Origin: Ruegeria denitrificans
GTDB lineage: Bacteria > Pseudomonadota > Alphaproteobacteria > Rhodobacterales > Rhodobacteraceae
Assembly: GCF_001458295.1 (NCBI RefSeq)
Contig: NZ_CYUD01000007.1
Span: forward strand, 1 to 64,000
Direction of reading: 5' to 3'
Length of the DNA: 64,000 bases
Shown here: one piece after another, positions 36,058 to 45,765 of the stretch
Numbering within the stretch: the first letter of the stretch is position 1
How the letters are laid out: each line of letters opens with the position of its first letter
Notes under the pieces: generated by a model
Told to the model about the DNA's origin: nothing
The model's input: only the letters and a program-made list of their open reading frames with translations
Databases searched by the model: none
Position numbers and translations under genes: made by a program

Positions 36058-37383
36058 TTAACCTTTAGAGAACTCGGGATACGCTTCCATACCCAGTTCT
36101 GCCATGTCGAGACCGTTGATCTCGTCCTCTTCACTGACGCGAATGCCGACGGTGGCTTTCAGGATCATCCACAGGACCAGAGCTCCGACAAAAGTGAACA
36201 CACCGTAGGCAATGATACCGGTCAATTGCATGATCAGGTTTGCTTCGCCGTAGAAGATGACGGCGATGGTGCCCCAGATACCGCAGAACAGGTGAACCGG
36301 GATCGCACCGACCACGTCGTCAATCTTGAACTTGTCCAGCATCGGAACCGCAAAGACCACGATGATACCGCCCACGGCACCGATCCACAGGGCGCCGAAC
36401 AGGGTCGGGGCCAAAGGTTCGGCGGTGATCGACACCAGACCGGCCAGTGCGCCGTTCAGCACCATGGTCAGGTCAGGCTTTTTGTACAGAAGCTGGGTCA
36501 TGATCAGCGCCGCGACAGCGCCCGAAGCGGCGGCCATGTTGGTGTTGGCAAAGATGCGCGACACGTCAGAGACATCCCCCACAGTGCCCATCGCCAGTTG
36601 TGAACCGCCGTTGAAGCCGAACCAACCCAGCCACAGGATGAACGTCCCCAGGGTTGCCAGCGCCAGGTTCGAGCCCGGGATCGGGTGGACCTTGCCGTCT
36701 TTGTTATACTTGCCGATGCGCGGGCCCAGGATGATGGCACCAGCCAGCGCCGCCCAGCCACCAACCGAATGCACCACGGTCGATCCAGCGAAGTCCGAGA
36801 AACCGGCCTCGGACAACCAGCCGCCGCCCCACTGCCACGACCCGGTGATCGGGTACATGATGCCGGTCAGCACGACGACAAAGGCCAGGAAGGGCCACAG
36901 CTTGATGCGTTCAGCCACAGCGCCCGAGACGATCGATGCAGTCGCGGCCACAAAGACCAGCTGGAAAAAGAAGTCCGACCCGATCGAGGCATAGTCCAGC
37001 GCCGCCGCATCAGCGCCGACACCGACTGGATCAAGCTTGGTGGTCGAAAAAAACGGACCTAGCCAACCGGTGATGGACCAGCCATCGCCCGGATACATCA
37101 GATTGAAGCCGATCAGCCAGTACATGATTGCAGCGATGGAAAACAGCGCCACGTTTTTGATCATCTGCATGGCCACGTTCTTGGAACGCACAAGGCCACC
37201 TTCGAGCATGGCAAAACCGGCAGCCATGAAGAAGACCAGGAAGCCGCCCATCAGGAACAGCAGGGTGGTGAGGATATACTGGGTGTGCAGCGCGGCTTCG
37301 CCACTGGCTGCCTCTTGCGCAAGGCCGATCTGCGGCAGCGCGATGATCGCGGCGGCGGGGATGAGGGGTTTCATCAGGTTCAT
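36058..37383 (-). CDS. amtB: Ammonium transporter
   Basis: A 441-residue Amt-family channel. A cleavable signal peptide (MNLMKPLIPAAAIIALPQIGLA) precedes eleven membrane helices. The twin conduction-pore histidines are visible in STVVHSVGGWAALAGAI and IPVHLFCGIWGTIAV. ATG 37383 is preceded by GAGGACTGACT; a longer frame adds 12 residues with no support. It conducts ammonium under nitrogen limitation. It is downstream of glnK in one operon with a gap of about 30 bases, the classic pair in which GlnK plugs AmtB when nitrogen is plentiful. Confidence 0.96.
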   Translation of the reverse strand: MNLMKPLIPAAAIIALPQIGLAQEAASGEAALHTQYILTTLLFLMGGFLVFFMAAGFAMLEGGLVRSKNVAMQMIKNVALFSIAAIMYWLIGFNLMYPGDGWSITGWLGPFFSTTKLDPVGVGADAAALDYASIGSDFFFQLVFVAATASIVSGAVAERIKLWPFLAFVVVLTGIMYPITGSWQWGGGWLSEAGFSDFAGSTVVHSVGGWAALAGAIILGPRIGKYNKDGKVHPIPGSNLALATLGTFILWLGWFGFNGGSQLAMGTVGDVSDVSRIFANTNMAAASGAVAALIMTQLLYKKPDLTMVLNGALAGLVSITAEPLAPTLFGALWIGAVGGIIVVFAVPMLDKFKIDDVVGAIPVHLFCGIWGTIAVIFYGEANLIMQLTGIIAYGVFTFVGALVLWMILKATVGIRVSEEDEINGLDMAELGMEAYPEFSKG

Positions 37384-37415
37384 AGTCAGTCCTCGAATAT
37401 TGTGAATGGGGACGC

Positions 37416-37754
37416 TCAAAGCGCCTCTTCGTTCATTTCCCCGGTCCGCACGCGCAGGGCCTGCTCGACATCGAGGACAAAAATCTTGCCATCTCCGATC
37501 TTGCCGGTTCGGGCGGTTTTGGTGATGGTTTCGACGATCTGGTCGGCCATCGTGGCAGGCACCACGATCTCCAGCTTGATCTTGGGCACGAAATTCACGG
37601 CGTATTCGGCACCGCGATAGATTTCCGTGTGGCCGGACTGAGAGCCAAATCCCTTGATCTCGGTCACCATCATGCCTTGAAGGCCTGAGTCGGTCAGTGC
37701 CTCGCGCACCTCTTCAAGCTTGAACGGCTTGATTGTCGCAATAATCAGTTTCAC
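37416..37754 (-). CDS. glnK: Nitrogen regulatory protein P-II
   Basis: A 112-residue P-II signal protein. The T-loop contains GHTEIYRGAEYAVNF with the uridylylated Tyr51, and the C-terminal signature TGKIGDGKIFV is intact. I use GTG 37754, preceded by AGGGG, since the family begins MKLI; the longer frame adds 11 unsupported residues. It senses ATP/ADP and 2-oxoglutarate and blocks the AmtB channel encoded next. Regulation by NtrC is expected from the family. Direct repeats TGCACAA at 37863 and 37874 are not a convincing NtrC operator. The gene is certain; its control is not. Confidence 0.96.
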   Translation of the reverse strand: MKLIIATIKPFKLEEVREALTDSGLQGMMVTEIKGFGSQSGHTEIYRGAEYAVNFVPKIKLEIVVPATMADQIVETITKTARTGKIGDGKIFVLDVEQALRVRTGEMNEEAL

Positions 37755-38002
37755 GTTGGTCCCCTCTGCGGTCCGGTTTGTTTGCACCTGCAGAAAAAGA
37801 GCGTGACTGACCGCAGTAAGGAACGGTTAGGGGGCACGACGCCGGGTGAATGCGCGGAGAAGTGCACAATTTTTGCACAAAAAATGACAATTGAGTAAGA
37901 AATGGGCGTACTAAAGAGAGTGAATGCCGGAATTTCAGACCTCTACTTCACCGGCGTGGCATTGTAATGTGCCTCAAAACGATAACCGGGCAGAGTTTGA
38001 GC

Positions 38003-40186
38003 ATGACTGAGTCCAGGCGCCGAAAGGCACCGCTTGTCGCGGACAAAAGATACCCGTCGAAAAGGCGTAAGCCGACGGCGACCAAGCGTGCTGCGAAACC
38101 CGCTGGCAAGAAGGCGGTCGCGCGCAAAACGACGACTCGCAAGACCACGCGAAAGAAGACGCGCCGGAAATCCGGCGGCGGTGGCGGAGGTATTTTCCGC
38201 CGTTTCTTCCGCTGGGTCTGGCGGCTGATCTGGGGTGTGACCTGGCGCGTAGGTGCGGTGGCTGCGATGTTGCTGGCGCTGGCTGTCGGGGTTGTCTACA
38301 CCACATTGCCCGATGTGAACGAGTTGCTGGATGGTAGGGCGCGGGGATCGGTCACACTGTTGGACCGTGATGGCAAGGTCTTTGCCTGGCGCGGGGATCA
38401 GTTCGGCGGGGTGATCACTGCGGGTACCGTTTCGCCCCACCTCAAGAACGCCGTCGTCGCCACCGAAGACAGGCGGTTCTATCGCCATTTCGGCGTCAGC
38501 CCCAGGGGTGTGGCCAGCGCTGTGCGTATCAACCTGAGCGAGGGGCGTGGGCCGCTGTCAGGTCATGGCGGTTCGACCATCACGCAGCAGACCGCCAAGC
38601 TGTTGTGCCTGGGTGTGCCGTATGTGCCCAGCGAGTGGGAGTCCGAGGCCGCATATGAATCCGACTGCCGCCAGGGCTCGTTGTGGCGTAAGGGCAAGGA
38701 AGCGGTTTATGCGATCGCGATGGAGGTCAAATATTCTAAGGATGAGATTCTGACCATCTATCTCAACCGGGCTTTCCTAGGTGCCGGTGCCCGCGGATTC
38801 GAAGCCGCAAGCCAGCGTTATTTCGGCATCTCGGCGGCCGAGGTGAACCCCGCGCAGGCGGCGATGCTGGCCGGTCTGCTGGTGGCACCCACACGTTATG
38901 CACCGACGAACAACCTGCAACGCTCGCAAGACCGGGCGCGGCTGGTGCTTGGGCTGATGGAGGCGCAGGACTACCTGACAACCGCACAGGCCAGCAGTGC
39001 CCGCAGCAATCCGGCACAACTGTCCGAGGCCGCTGCGGCGCGGGCTGGCGGGTATTTCGCCGATTGGGTCATCACCGAGCTGCCCAGTTATTTCGGGGCT
39101 GACACCACGGATGATGTGGTGATCAAAACGACGTTGGACCAGCGCCTGCAGAAATCGGCGGAAGAGGCGCTGAAATACATCTTTCAGGAAAAAGTTCGCG
39201 AAGGGTCCGAGGCGCAGGCCGCAATTGTGGTGATGTCGGCGGATGGGGCCGTACGGGCCATGGTCGGCGGTCGCCAGACGCGGGTGTCCGGTGCGTTCAA
39301 CCGGGCCACGCAGGCATTGCGTCAGACTGGTTCGTCCTTCAAGCCGTTTGTCTATGCCACCGCGCTGGAACTGGGCTATTCGCCGCTGGATACGGTTGTG
39401 GATGAGCCCTATTGCGTCAACATTCCCGGCTCAGGAGAGTGGTGTCCCAAGAACTACACTCACAAATTCTATGGCCGGGTGACGCTGGCGGATGCACTGA
39501 AAAACTCTCTGAACATTCCGGCGGTGAAAGTGGCCGAGATTTCTGGCTTGGACAATGTCCGCACGGTCGCCAGCGAGTTCGGTATCGAAAGCGATTTGGC
39601 GCAGGGTCCGGCCCTGGCGCTGGGCGCATCAGAAAGCACATTGATCGAGATGACCGGGGCCTATGCCGGTATTCTCAATGGTGGCTCGGCTGTGGAACCC
39701 TATGGTCTGTCCGAGCTGAAGCTGCTGGAAGATGATGCGCCCGTAATGGTCACAAGCTCGGGCATTGGAGAGCGGGTGATCAACGACAAGGCCGCCAAGC
39801 AGCTGACCTGGATGATGGAGCGTGTGGTGTCCGAAGGGACCGGCGCACGGGCGCAGTTGCCGGGATGGCAGGTGGCGGGCAAAACAGGCACGACGCAGGC
39901 CGCGCGGGATGCGTGGTTCATCGGGTTCACCGCTGACTATGTGGCGGGTGTCTGGATGGGCTATGACGACAACACGCCCTTATCCGGTGTGACCGGTGGC
40001 GGGCTGCCCGCTGAAATCTGGAAAGAAACCATGCTGCGCGTGACCGAAGGTATGACCCCCACGCCGCTGCCCATGTTGGCCCCTGACCCTCCGGTAAAAA
40101 CGGCGCAGCCGCAGCGGCAGCGTCGCCAGGGGCGTGCCTTTGAAGACGCGATCAACAATCTGTTCAAAAACATCTTCGGCAACTGA
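38003..40186 (+). CDS. Class A penicillin-binding protein
   Basis: A 727-residue bifunctional peptidoglycan synthase of the PBP1 type. It has a very basic, Lys/Arg/Thr-rich cytoplasmic tail of about 75 residues, one membrane helix (VAAMLLALAVGVVYTTL), a GT51 glycosyltransferase domain (VATEDRRFYRHFGVSPRG, GGSTITQQTAKLL) and a transpeptidase domain with SSFK (TGSSFKPFVYAT), SLN and KTGTT motifs. I choose ATG 38003; an upstream in-frame start adds only 12 residues. It polymerises and crosslinks cell wall in the periplasm. The gene is monocistronic, with a terminator just after. Whether it corresponds to PBP1a, 1b or 1c was not resolved. Confidence 0.93.
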   Translation: MTESRRRKAPLVADKRYPSKRRKPTATKRAAKPAGKKAVARKTTTRKTTRKKTRRKSGGGGGGIFRRFFRWVWRLIWGVTWRVGAVAAMLLALAVGVVYTTLPDVNELLDGRARGSVTLLDRDGKVFAWRGDQFGGVITAGTVSPHLKNAVVATEDRRFYRHFGVSPRGVASAVRINLSEGRGPLSGHGGSTITQQTAKLLCLGVPYVPSEWESEAAYESDCRQGSLWRKGKEAVYAIAMEVKYSKDEILTIYLNRAFLGAGARGFEAASQRYFGISAAEVNPAQAAMLAGLLVAPTRYAPTNNLQRSQDRARLVLGLMEAQDYLTTAQASSARSNPAQLSEAAAARAGGYFADWVITELPSYFGADTTDDVVIKTTLDQRLQKSAEEALKYIFQEKVREGSEAQAAIVVMSADGAVRAMVGGRQTRVSGAFNRATQALRQTGSSFKPFVYATALELGYSPLDTVVDEPYCVNIPGSGEWCPKNYTHKFYGRVTLADALKNSLNIPAVKVAEISGLDNVRTVASEFGIESDLAQGPALALGASESTLIEMTGAYAGILNGGSAVEPYGLSELKLLEDDAPVMVTSSGIGERVINDKAAKQLTWMMERVVSEGTGARAQLPGWQVAGKTGTTQAARDAWFIGFTADYVAGVWMGYDDNTPLSGVTGGGLPAEIWKETMLRVTEGMTPTPLPMLAPDPPVKTAQPQRQRRQGRAFEDAINNLFKNIFGN

Positions 40187-40198
40187 GACGCCAACAAA

Positions 40199-40225
40199 AA
40201 AGGCGGTGCACGGGGCACCGCCTTT
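40199..40225. terminator. Bidirectional terminator between the PBP gene and leuB
   Basis: AAAGGCGGTGC and GCACCGCCTTT give an 11-bp stem with a 5-base loop. Runs of A before and T after it suit termination of both convergent transcripts. Confidence 0.85.
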
Positions 40226-40246
40226 CTGTTTGAATTTAGGTCCTGA

Positions 40247-41350
40247 TCAGAGGCTGCTGTCCAGCGCCGCCAGAATCGCGTCACCCATTTCGGTGGTCGA
40301 GACCGGCTGAACGCCTTCATCGGCCAGCAGGTCGCCAGTGCGAACACCGTCGGCCAGCACTTTCTCGATCGCGGCTTCAAGACGATCTGCTTCTTCAAGC
40401 TGATCAAAGCTGTAGCGCAGCGCCATGGCGAAGCTGAGGATACAGGCGATTGGGTTAGCTTTTCCCTGACCGGTAATATCCGGGGCAGAGCCATGGACGG
40501 GTTCGTACATCGCCTTGGGACGGCCGTTCGCCATCGGAGCACCCAAGCTGGCCGAAGGCAACATACCCAGCGAGCCGGTTAGCATCGCGGCGCAATCCGA
40601 CAGGATGTCGCCGAACAGGTTGTCTGTCAGGATGACGTCAAACTGCTTTGGCGCGCGCACCAGTTGCATGGCGCCGTTATCGGCATACATATGGCTCAGC
40701 TCTACCTCTGGGTATTCCTTGGCGACACGGTCCACGACCTCGCGCCACAGGATGCCTGATTCCATCACGTTGGCCTTCTCCATGGAGCAGACCTTTTTGT
40801 TCCGGCGCATCGCCAATTCAAAGGCGGATCGCGCGGCGCGTTCGATCTCGGATTCGGTATAACGCTGGGTGTTGATACCGACACGCTCATTGCCTTCCTC
40901 GAAGATACCGCGCGGCTCGCCGAAATAAACGCCCGAGGTCAGCTCGCGCACAATCATGATGTCCAGACCAGCGACGATGTCCTTTTTCAGCGACGAGAAA
41001 TCGGCCAGCGCGTCAAAGCACTGCGCCGGGCGCAGGTTGGAATACAGGTCCATTTCCTTGCGCAGACGCAGCAACCCGCGTTCGGGCTTAAGGCTGAAAT
41101 CCAGATCGTCGTATTTCGGGCCGCCCACGGCCCCCAGCAGAACGGCGTCGACCTCTTGTGCCTTGGCCATGGTCTCGTCCGACAGGGGCTTGCCGTGCGC
41201 GTCATAGGCTGCACCGCCCACCAGATCCTCGCTCACGTCAAAGTGAAGGCCGCGCTTTTCGCCGAACCAATCGATTACTCTGCGCACTTCGGCCATGACT
41301 TCGGGGCCAATTCCGTCTCCGGGCAGGATGAGGAGCGAGGGGTTGGACAT
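40247..41350 (-). CDS. leuB: 3-isopropylmalate dehydrogenase
   Basis: A 367-residue NAD-dependent beta-decarboxylating dehydrogenase of leucine synthesis. It shows [10 protein letters not shown] at the start, [15 protein letters not shown] near residue 133, and the metal/substrate block [19 protein letters not shown] near residue 247, with PVHGSAPDI later. Length fits the family (about 360). I use ATG 41350 with AGGAGAT upstream rather than the start nine codons earlier. It is separated from leuD and leuC, which lie 4 kb to the right on the same strand, so the leucine genes are near each other but not a tight operon. Confidence 0.97.
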   Translation of the reverse strand: MSNPSLLILPGDGIGPEVMAEVRRVIDWFGEKRGLHFDVSEDLVGGAAYDAHGKPLSDETMAKAQEVDAVLLGAVGGPKYDDLDFSLKPERGLLRLRKEMDLYSNLRPAQCFDALADFSSLKKDIVAGLDIMIVRELTSGVYFGEPRGIFEEGNERVGINTQRYTESEIERAARSAFELAMRRNKKVCSMEKANVMESGILWREVVDRVAKEYPEVELSHMYADNGAMQLVRAPKQFDVILTDNLFGDILSDCAAMLTGSLGMLPSASLGAPMANGRPKAMYEPVHGSAPDITGQGKANPIACILSFAMALRYSFDQLEEADRLEAAIEKVLADGVRTGDLLADEGVQPVSTTEMGDAILAALDSSL

Positions 41351-41441
41351 GAAGGATCTCCTTGCGTTTCGTCGCAAAGGCCCTAGCGTCTGCGCCGCAT
41401 CGGGTCAATGAGACGATCCGGCCAAATCACGAGGAAAACAC

Positions 41442-41969
41442 ATGTTGATACCGGGAAACACCGTTCCTGAGCTGAAAATTGAAACTGTGGGCCATGGACG
41501 TTTCGATCTGGATGCCGACAAGGGCGAGAACGGCACGCTGGTGATTCAGTATCGCGGCCTGCACTGCCCGATCTGCATCAAACAAATGACTGAGGTCGAA
41601 GCGGCGTTGGAAGAGTTTGCCGAACTGGGGGTCGAAGTGATCATGATCACCACAGACACGGCCGAGCGTGCATCTGAAACGGCCGACAAAGCTGGTGTTT
41701 CGAAACTACGTGTGGGTCACAGCCTGCCGTTGGCGGCGGCGCGGGAGGATTGGGGGCTGAACATCTCGACCGCGCGCGAAGGCAGTGCGGAACCTGACCT
41801 GTTTGCCGAGCCCGGCCATTTCTACATCTCGCCGGAGCGGACGCTTTATTATGCGTGGCAACAGACGACGCCGTTTGGTCGTCCAAGCATGTCCGACATT
41901 GTTGGCGGTTTGAAATTTACGCTGGGCAACAATTACCCGCCGCGCGGTACCTATACCGGCGCGCTTTAA
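41442..41969 (+). CDS. Peroxiredoxin-like thiol protein (AhpC/TSA family)
   Basis: A 175-residue thioredoxin-fold protein. YRGLHCPICIKQMTEVE near residue 41 carries a CPIC pair; the first Cys is at the position of the peroxidatic or CxxC Cys. Family members usually have YRGxWCPYC, so this is an AhpC/TSA-like redox protein reducing peroxides or disulfides. No resolving Cys is obvious elsewhere. It has GAGGAAAA before ATG 41442. Its stop overlaps that of the convergent LysR gene by four bases. It could be regulated by that protein, but LysR genes are more often divergent from their targets. Confidence 0.75.
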   Translation: MLIPGNTVPELKIETVGHGRFDLDADKGENGTLVIQYRGLHCPICIKQMTEVEAALEEFAELGVEVIMITTDTAERASETADKAGVSKLRVGHSLPLAAAREDWGLNISTAREGSAEPDLFAEPGHFYISPERTLYYAWQQTTPFGRPSMSDIVGGLKFTLGNNYPPRGTYTGAL

Positions 41970-42859
41970 AGGCTGGCTTTCAACCCTTCGGCCAGCAAAT
42001 CCCAGACCCTGCGAATGCGCGGGGTCTGACGCATGGCCTGCGGTGCGGCCAGCCAGATTGGTAGCGACAGAACATCAAGGTCGGGCAGCAAGATTTCGAC
42101 ATCCGGGTCGGCCTTTGCCACCTGAACCTGTGTAAAGCCGATACCACAGCCTGCGCGGACCAGTTGCCAGTAGGCGCTTTGCAGATCACACCTAGTGGCA
42201 AAGCTGTCCCTGCTGGCGGGCCAGCCGCGCTCGCGCATCTTGGTGATCATCAGCTCATTAGCGTCAAAGCCAACCAAATCGTAGTTGAACAGTTCTTCTG
42301 GCTGCTGTGGCCGTCCAGCGCGATCCAGATAAGATCGGGCGGCGCAGAAACAAAGTTGCAAATCCCCAAGATGGCGCGAGATGAGATCCAACTGCTCGGG
42401 CCTATAGGCGCGCACGGCAATGTCGGCTTCGCGATACAGCAGGTTCTCGATGGTATCCGTTGCGACCAACTCCAACTGAATGGCTGGTTCCTGGGCCCGG
42501 ATCTGTGCCAGAATCGGCGGCAGCAAGTGATGCGACGCGAAAACCGAAGCGGTGATGCGCACCGTCCCCTCCAGTTGCTGTGCCTGACCCGCCGCCGCCA
42601 GACTGAATGACGTCATCGCCGAATGCATCTGTTGCGCCATCGGCAGCAGTTGCGCGCCAACATCGCTGAGTTTCAGGCCGCGGGCATGCCGGTCGAACAG
42701 GGACACGCCCAGCTCATCCTCAAGCGCGTGGATTTGGCGGCCCAGCGTAGGCTGGCTTCGGTCCAGTTGCCGCGCTGCTGCCGAAAGCGAGCCGGTCTGA
42801 GCCACGGCCAGAAAGCTTTGGATGAGAGACCAGTCGGCATGAGTAAGAGATTTGTCCAT
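41966..42859 (-). CDS. LysR-family transcriptional regulator
   Basis: A 297-residue regulator. The winged helix-turn-helix (WSLIQSFLAVAQTGSLSAAA, SQPTLGRQIHALEDELGVSLF) occupies residues about 10-70 and the periplasmic-binding-type effector domain the rest (PAIQLELVATDTIENLLYREADIAVRAYRP). The last gives a typical LysR fold with an unidentified ligand. No divergent gene exists at its 5' end: the endonuclease-like gene to the right is transcribed in the same direction. Its target is unknown. ATG 42859 is followed at once by a standard start of the DNA-binding domain. Confidence 0.92.
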   Translation of the reverse strand: MDKSLTHADWSLIQSFLAVAQTGSLSAAARQLDRSQPTLGRQIHALEDELGVSLFDRHARGLKLSDVGAQLLPMAQQMHSAMTSFSLAAAGQAQQLEGTVRITASVFASHHLLPPILAQIRAQEPAIQLELVATDTIENLLYREADIAVRAYRPEQLDLISRHLGDLQLCFCAARSYLDRAGRPQQPEELFNYDLVGFDANELMITKMRERGWPASRDSFATRCDLQSAYWQLVRAGCGIGFTQVQVAKADPDVEILLPDLDVLSLPIWLAAPQAMRQTPRIRRVWDLLAEGLKASL

Positions 42860-42916
42860 TCAGAAATGAATACACATTCTGAGAATGGCGGCAATTGCCG
42901 GGCTGAATTGAATGGG

Positions 42917-43960
42917 TCAGTGCGAGTGCCGGTCAGGTACTGCGACGTCGACCCAGACCAAACGGTGCCTGCTGGCCCGTTCTGCGGCGTCGCGAAGGGG
43001 CGTGCCCGGTTCAGGCCAAAACACGTCCGCCGCGACAACTTTAAGATCGGCCGAGGGCAGCACGTAATCCACCCGCATTTCACCCACGGCTTTCCAGACC
43101 ACGGTGGTCTGGTCCTGCGATGGATCACCTGCGTGCGGGTCCTGCAGGCGCGGGTCGTCCAGAAGGGCCTGAATCGTCTCTGACCGTCCGTCACCGCGTG
43201 CCGGGTCTAGGTTGGCATCCCCAGCGATCACGAACGGGCGCTGCGGTTTGCGCCCCAGTTTTCCGTCCAGCACCGCAGACCAAAGGCGGATTTCGTCGCG
43301 GTTGCGCAGCCCGTTTCGGTCCTCGGGGCCATCGAACACGGGCGGGGCGGCGTGAAAAGTCATCACGTCTAGCGCGCCGATGGGCGTGTCAACTGGCACG
43401 ATCCAATGGGCCACAGCCGACAGGCGCTGAATGCGTTGTGCCTGTTCAGACGGGAAAGGGCCGTCGTCAGTGACCGGCAGTTGCGCGCCTGGCAGGTCGC
43501 GCCACAGCAGGTCGGTGAACGTCTGCATGTCCTTCGTGCGGATAGGGTGTTGCGAGAGCACCGCAAGCCCGCCCTGACCGGTGAAGCGCCCCCAGCCTTG
43601 CGCGTCTGCCGGGCCGTAGGCGCGCCCGTCTCCGTTCAGGTCCAGAGATGTCTCGAGCCCCGCATTGGGTTGGGCCGAAAAATGATAGGGGTAGTCTAAT
43701 CCAGCAGCACGCAACTGGCCGACCAAAGCGGCCAAGGCCAGACCGTCCATATCCCAGTCGATGCCTTGCAGGCTGACAACATCCGGACGGACGGCGACCA
43801 GCACATCGACGACCGCTTGTACCTGAAGATCGCCGCGCTGAATATCGCGCAGCAGCAATCCCGGCCCATCCCGACTGAGTTCTGTGTTGAAGGTGGCAAT
43901 GCGCAGGGGTTCCGCCTGTGCCATCACCGGCAACAGCAACAGAAGAAGGATGCGGATCAT
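42917..43960 (-). CDS. Secreted endonuclease/exonuclease/phosphatase-family protein
   Basis: A 347-residue protein with a Sec signal peptide (MIRILLLLLLPVMAQA) followed by the EEP fold. Motifs include ATFNTELSRDGPG, VVSLQGIDWDMDG (the usual QE Glu is Gly-Ile here, so metal binding may be changed), VIAGDANLDPARGDG with the catalytic Asp-Asn, and MRVDYVLPS. Related proteins are phosphodiesterases, phospholipases or nucleases; in marine bacteria such secreted forms may obtain phosphate from DNA or lipids. It starts inside the stop codon of the upstream membrane protein gene (4-base overlap), so the two are coupled. Confidence 0.8.
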   Translation of the reverse strand: MIRILLLLLLPVMAQAEPLRIATFNTELSRDGPGLLLRDIQRGDLQVQAVVDVLVAVRPDVVSLQGIDWDMDGLALAALVGQLRAAGLDYPYHFSAQPNAGLETSLDLNGDGRAYGPADAQGWGRFTGQGGLAVLSQHPIRTKDMQTFTDLLWRDLPGAQLPVTDDGPFPSEQAQRIQRLSAVAHWIVPVDTPIGALDVMTFHAAPPVFDGPEDRNGLRNRDEIRLWSAVLDGKLGRKPQRPFVIAGDANLDPARGDGRSETIQALLDDPRLQDPHAGDPSQDQTTVVWKAVGEMRVDYVLPSADLKVVAADVFWPEPGTPLRDAAERASRHRLVWVDVAVPDRHSH

Positions 43961-44787
43961 GCGGCTTGGGTGGACTCGGTCGTGGAGTAGGCGCGGCGTT
44001 TTTCGACGATCAGATTGGCGATGCGCAAGGTTGCCATACCCCGCATGATCATGGAGGCAGGCAGGAAGGCCCAGGCGCTCATGGTCCAGATCATGGTCTG
44101 AGGATTGCTCAGCGAGATCGGGTTGGCATAGTCAGTCAGCAATTTGATCACGGCCGGGATCAGAAATGGCAGCAGCACCCCAATCGAGATATTCAGGCGA
44201 CCGTCCCGTTGCAGGCGGGTGACGACATCCCCACCCTTGGTCGGATCAAACAACGGCAGGTTGGTCCAGACATTGAACGCGCCATTGCCGGTGGGCCAGC
44301 CGCGCATCTTCACCGCGTAGGCAAAGCTGGCAACGGTCACTAGCGCGGCAACATAAGCGACGCTGGCCGAGATACGCACCAGCTCGATCAGCGGCGCGCT
44401 GGCATCGGCGGGCAGCACCAACACGACCAGACGAACCGGCGAATAGGGAAAATCAACCACATTGGCGACGCCCAGACCCAGCGCATAAAAAAGCGCCGTC
44501 AGATCGCTGGGCGCATAGGCGTTCTTACAAATCAGCGTCAAAAAGGTGACCATCGACATCAATCCGACAAAGCGCAATCGGTTCACAGGCGGTGCGTCGC
44601 GGAATTCGATAAAGCTGGGAAAGGCCGAGTTGTATTCAGCGAAAGTCAGAAAGAATGCGAGAATGGCGAGAAAGACGACAATCTCGGTCCCATTCGTTGA
44701 CGATACGGGCAAGTACAACGCGGGGGTCAGTACCATCAAGGCAACCAAAATTCCCCGAATTGCCGCCCCTGTTGTGCGCGCAATCAC
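43957..44787 (-). CDS. Conserved membrane protein of unknown function
   Basis: A 276-residue integral membrane protein I do not recognise. About seven hydrophobic segments are visible, among them GILVALMVLTPALYL, VVFLAILAFFLTFA, LRFVGLMSMVTFLTLI, VAYVAALVTVASFAYAV, LLPFLIPAVIKLLTDY and MSAWAFLPASMIM. I prefer GTG 44787 as the start because GGAAAGGG lies nine bases ahead; a TTG six codons earlier is also possible. It is coupled to the secreted EEP-family gene by a 4-base overlap. No transport or enzymatic motif is visible, so I give no function. Confidence 0.65.
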   Translation of the reverse strand: MIARTTGAAIRGILVALMVLTPALYLPVSSTNGTEIVVFLAILAFFLTFAEYNSAFPSFIEFRDAPPVNRLRFVGLMSMVTFLTLICKNAYAPSDLTALFYALGLGVANVVDFPYSPVRLVVLVLPADASAPLIELVRISASVAYVAALVTVASFAYAVKMRGWPTGNGAFNVWTNLPLFDPTKGGDVVTRLQRDGRLNISIGVLLPFLIPAVIKLLTDYANPISLSNPQTMIWTMSAWAFLPASMIMRGMATLRIANLIVEKRRAYSTTESTQAA

Positions 44788-45117
44788 TATCCGAACCCTT
44801 TCCAAACCGGAGTAGCCGATTCTTTGCCGACTTACGTTCCAACTTGTGCCCGCCGCTTAATATTCTGACGGTTGCCTCTGTCTCGCCAACATTACGATAA
44901 GCGGCATTTCGCTCAAGCCAAGGTGCAGGAAACACGCAGTTTCGGGCAAAATGATGGCGCAACTGGTGCGGTATTGCATCATTTTTGACGCAAATCCGAC
45001 GTGTATCTCAAAGTGATACCTATATCTTGTAGCTTCTCGTTTTTTAACCCCAAGAATACGAATGGGGCCGCCGAGGCGACCCCATTAGGTTGAGTATCCA
45101 CAGGTTAATCCACAGAA
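44788..45117. other. 330-bp AT-rich gap holding a hairpin
   Basis: No gene was seen. A hairpin with outer arms AATGGGG/CCCCATT and a small inner stem spans 45061-45086, about 30 bases past the leuD stop, and may end the leucine transcript. The rest, AT-rich around 44980-45050, probably holds the promoter for the membrane protein gene on the minus strand. Confidence 0.4.
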
Positions 45118-45723
45118 TCACACCCAGGGGCGGGCCTGACCTGCGTGATCTTCGAATTTGTCGATATGGTGGTCTTTTTCCATCGTCAGGCCGATATCGT
45201 CCAGGCCGTTCAGCAAGCAGTGCTTGCGATGGGGGTCGACTTCAAACTCGATGACGACACCATCCGATGTCGTGATCTGCTGATCTTCCAGATGCACGGT
45301 CATGCGGGCGTTTTGGCCTTTATGGGCGTCGTCCATCAACAGCGCGTGATGCTCTTCTTCGACCACGATCGGCAGAATGCCGTTCTTGAAGCAGTTGTTA
45401 TAGAAGATGTCGGCAAAGCTGGTCGAGATCACCACCTTGATACCGAAATCCTTGATCGCCCAGGGCGCGTGTTCGCGCGAAGAGCCGCAGCCGAAATTGT
45501 CGCCTGCCACCAGAATCTCGGTTTCACGATAGGCGGGTTGGTTCAGGACGAAATCTTCGTTCTCCTGCCCGTCATCGTGATAGCGCATCTCGTCAAACAG
45601 CACGACGCCAAGGCCGGACCGTTTGATGGTTTTCAGATGCACTTTCGGAATGATCATATCAGTGTCGATATTGATCAACGGCATTGGGGCAGCCACCCCT
45701 TGGACTTTTTCAAACTTTTCCAT
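45118..45723 (-). CDS. leuD: 3-isopropylmalate dehydratase small subunit
   Basis: A 201-residue swivel domain of isopropylmalate isomerase, which with LeuC converts 2- to 3-isopropylmalate. It shows [13 protein letters not shown] at the start, the substrate-recognition [14 protein letters not shown] near residue 75, and CFKNGILPI later. I use ATG 45723, since AGGAG lies seven bases ahead; the GTG two codons earlier would lie too near to it. It is downstream of leuC and the hdeD-like gene on the same strand, so the three may form one transcript. Active-site Arg in SSRE is intact. Confidence 0.96.
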   Translation of the reverse strand: MEKFEKVQGVAAPMPLINIDTDMIIPKVHLKTIKRSGLGVVLFDEMRYHDDGQENEDFVLNQPAYRETEILVAGDNFGCGSSREHAPWAIKDFGIKVVISTSFADIFYNNCFKNGILPIVVEEEHHALLMDDAHKGQNARMTVHLEDQQITTSDGVVIEFEVDPHRKHCLLNGLDDIGLTMEKDHHIDKFEDHAGQARPWV

Positions 45724-45765
45724 GTTCACACTCCTGCGGGAGAGGGCTGCGCCCGTGCCCCGCGT

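Noticed and set aside
37863..37880. TGCACAA direct repeats upstream of glnK as an NtrC site
   Set aside because: NtrC sites are inverted repeats (TGCAC...GTGCA); these are direct, and no sigma-54 promoter was seen on the minus strand.
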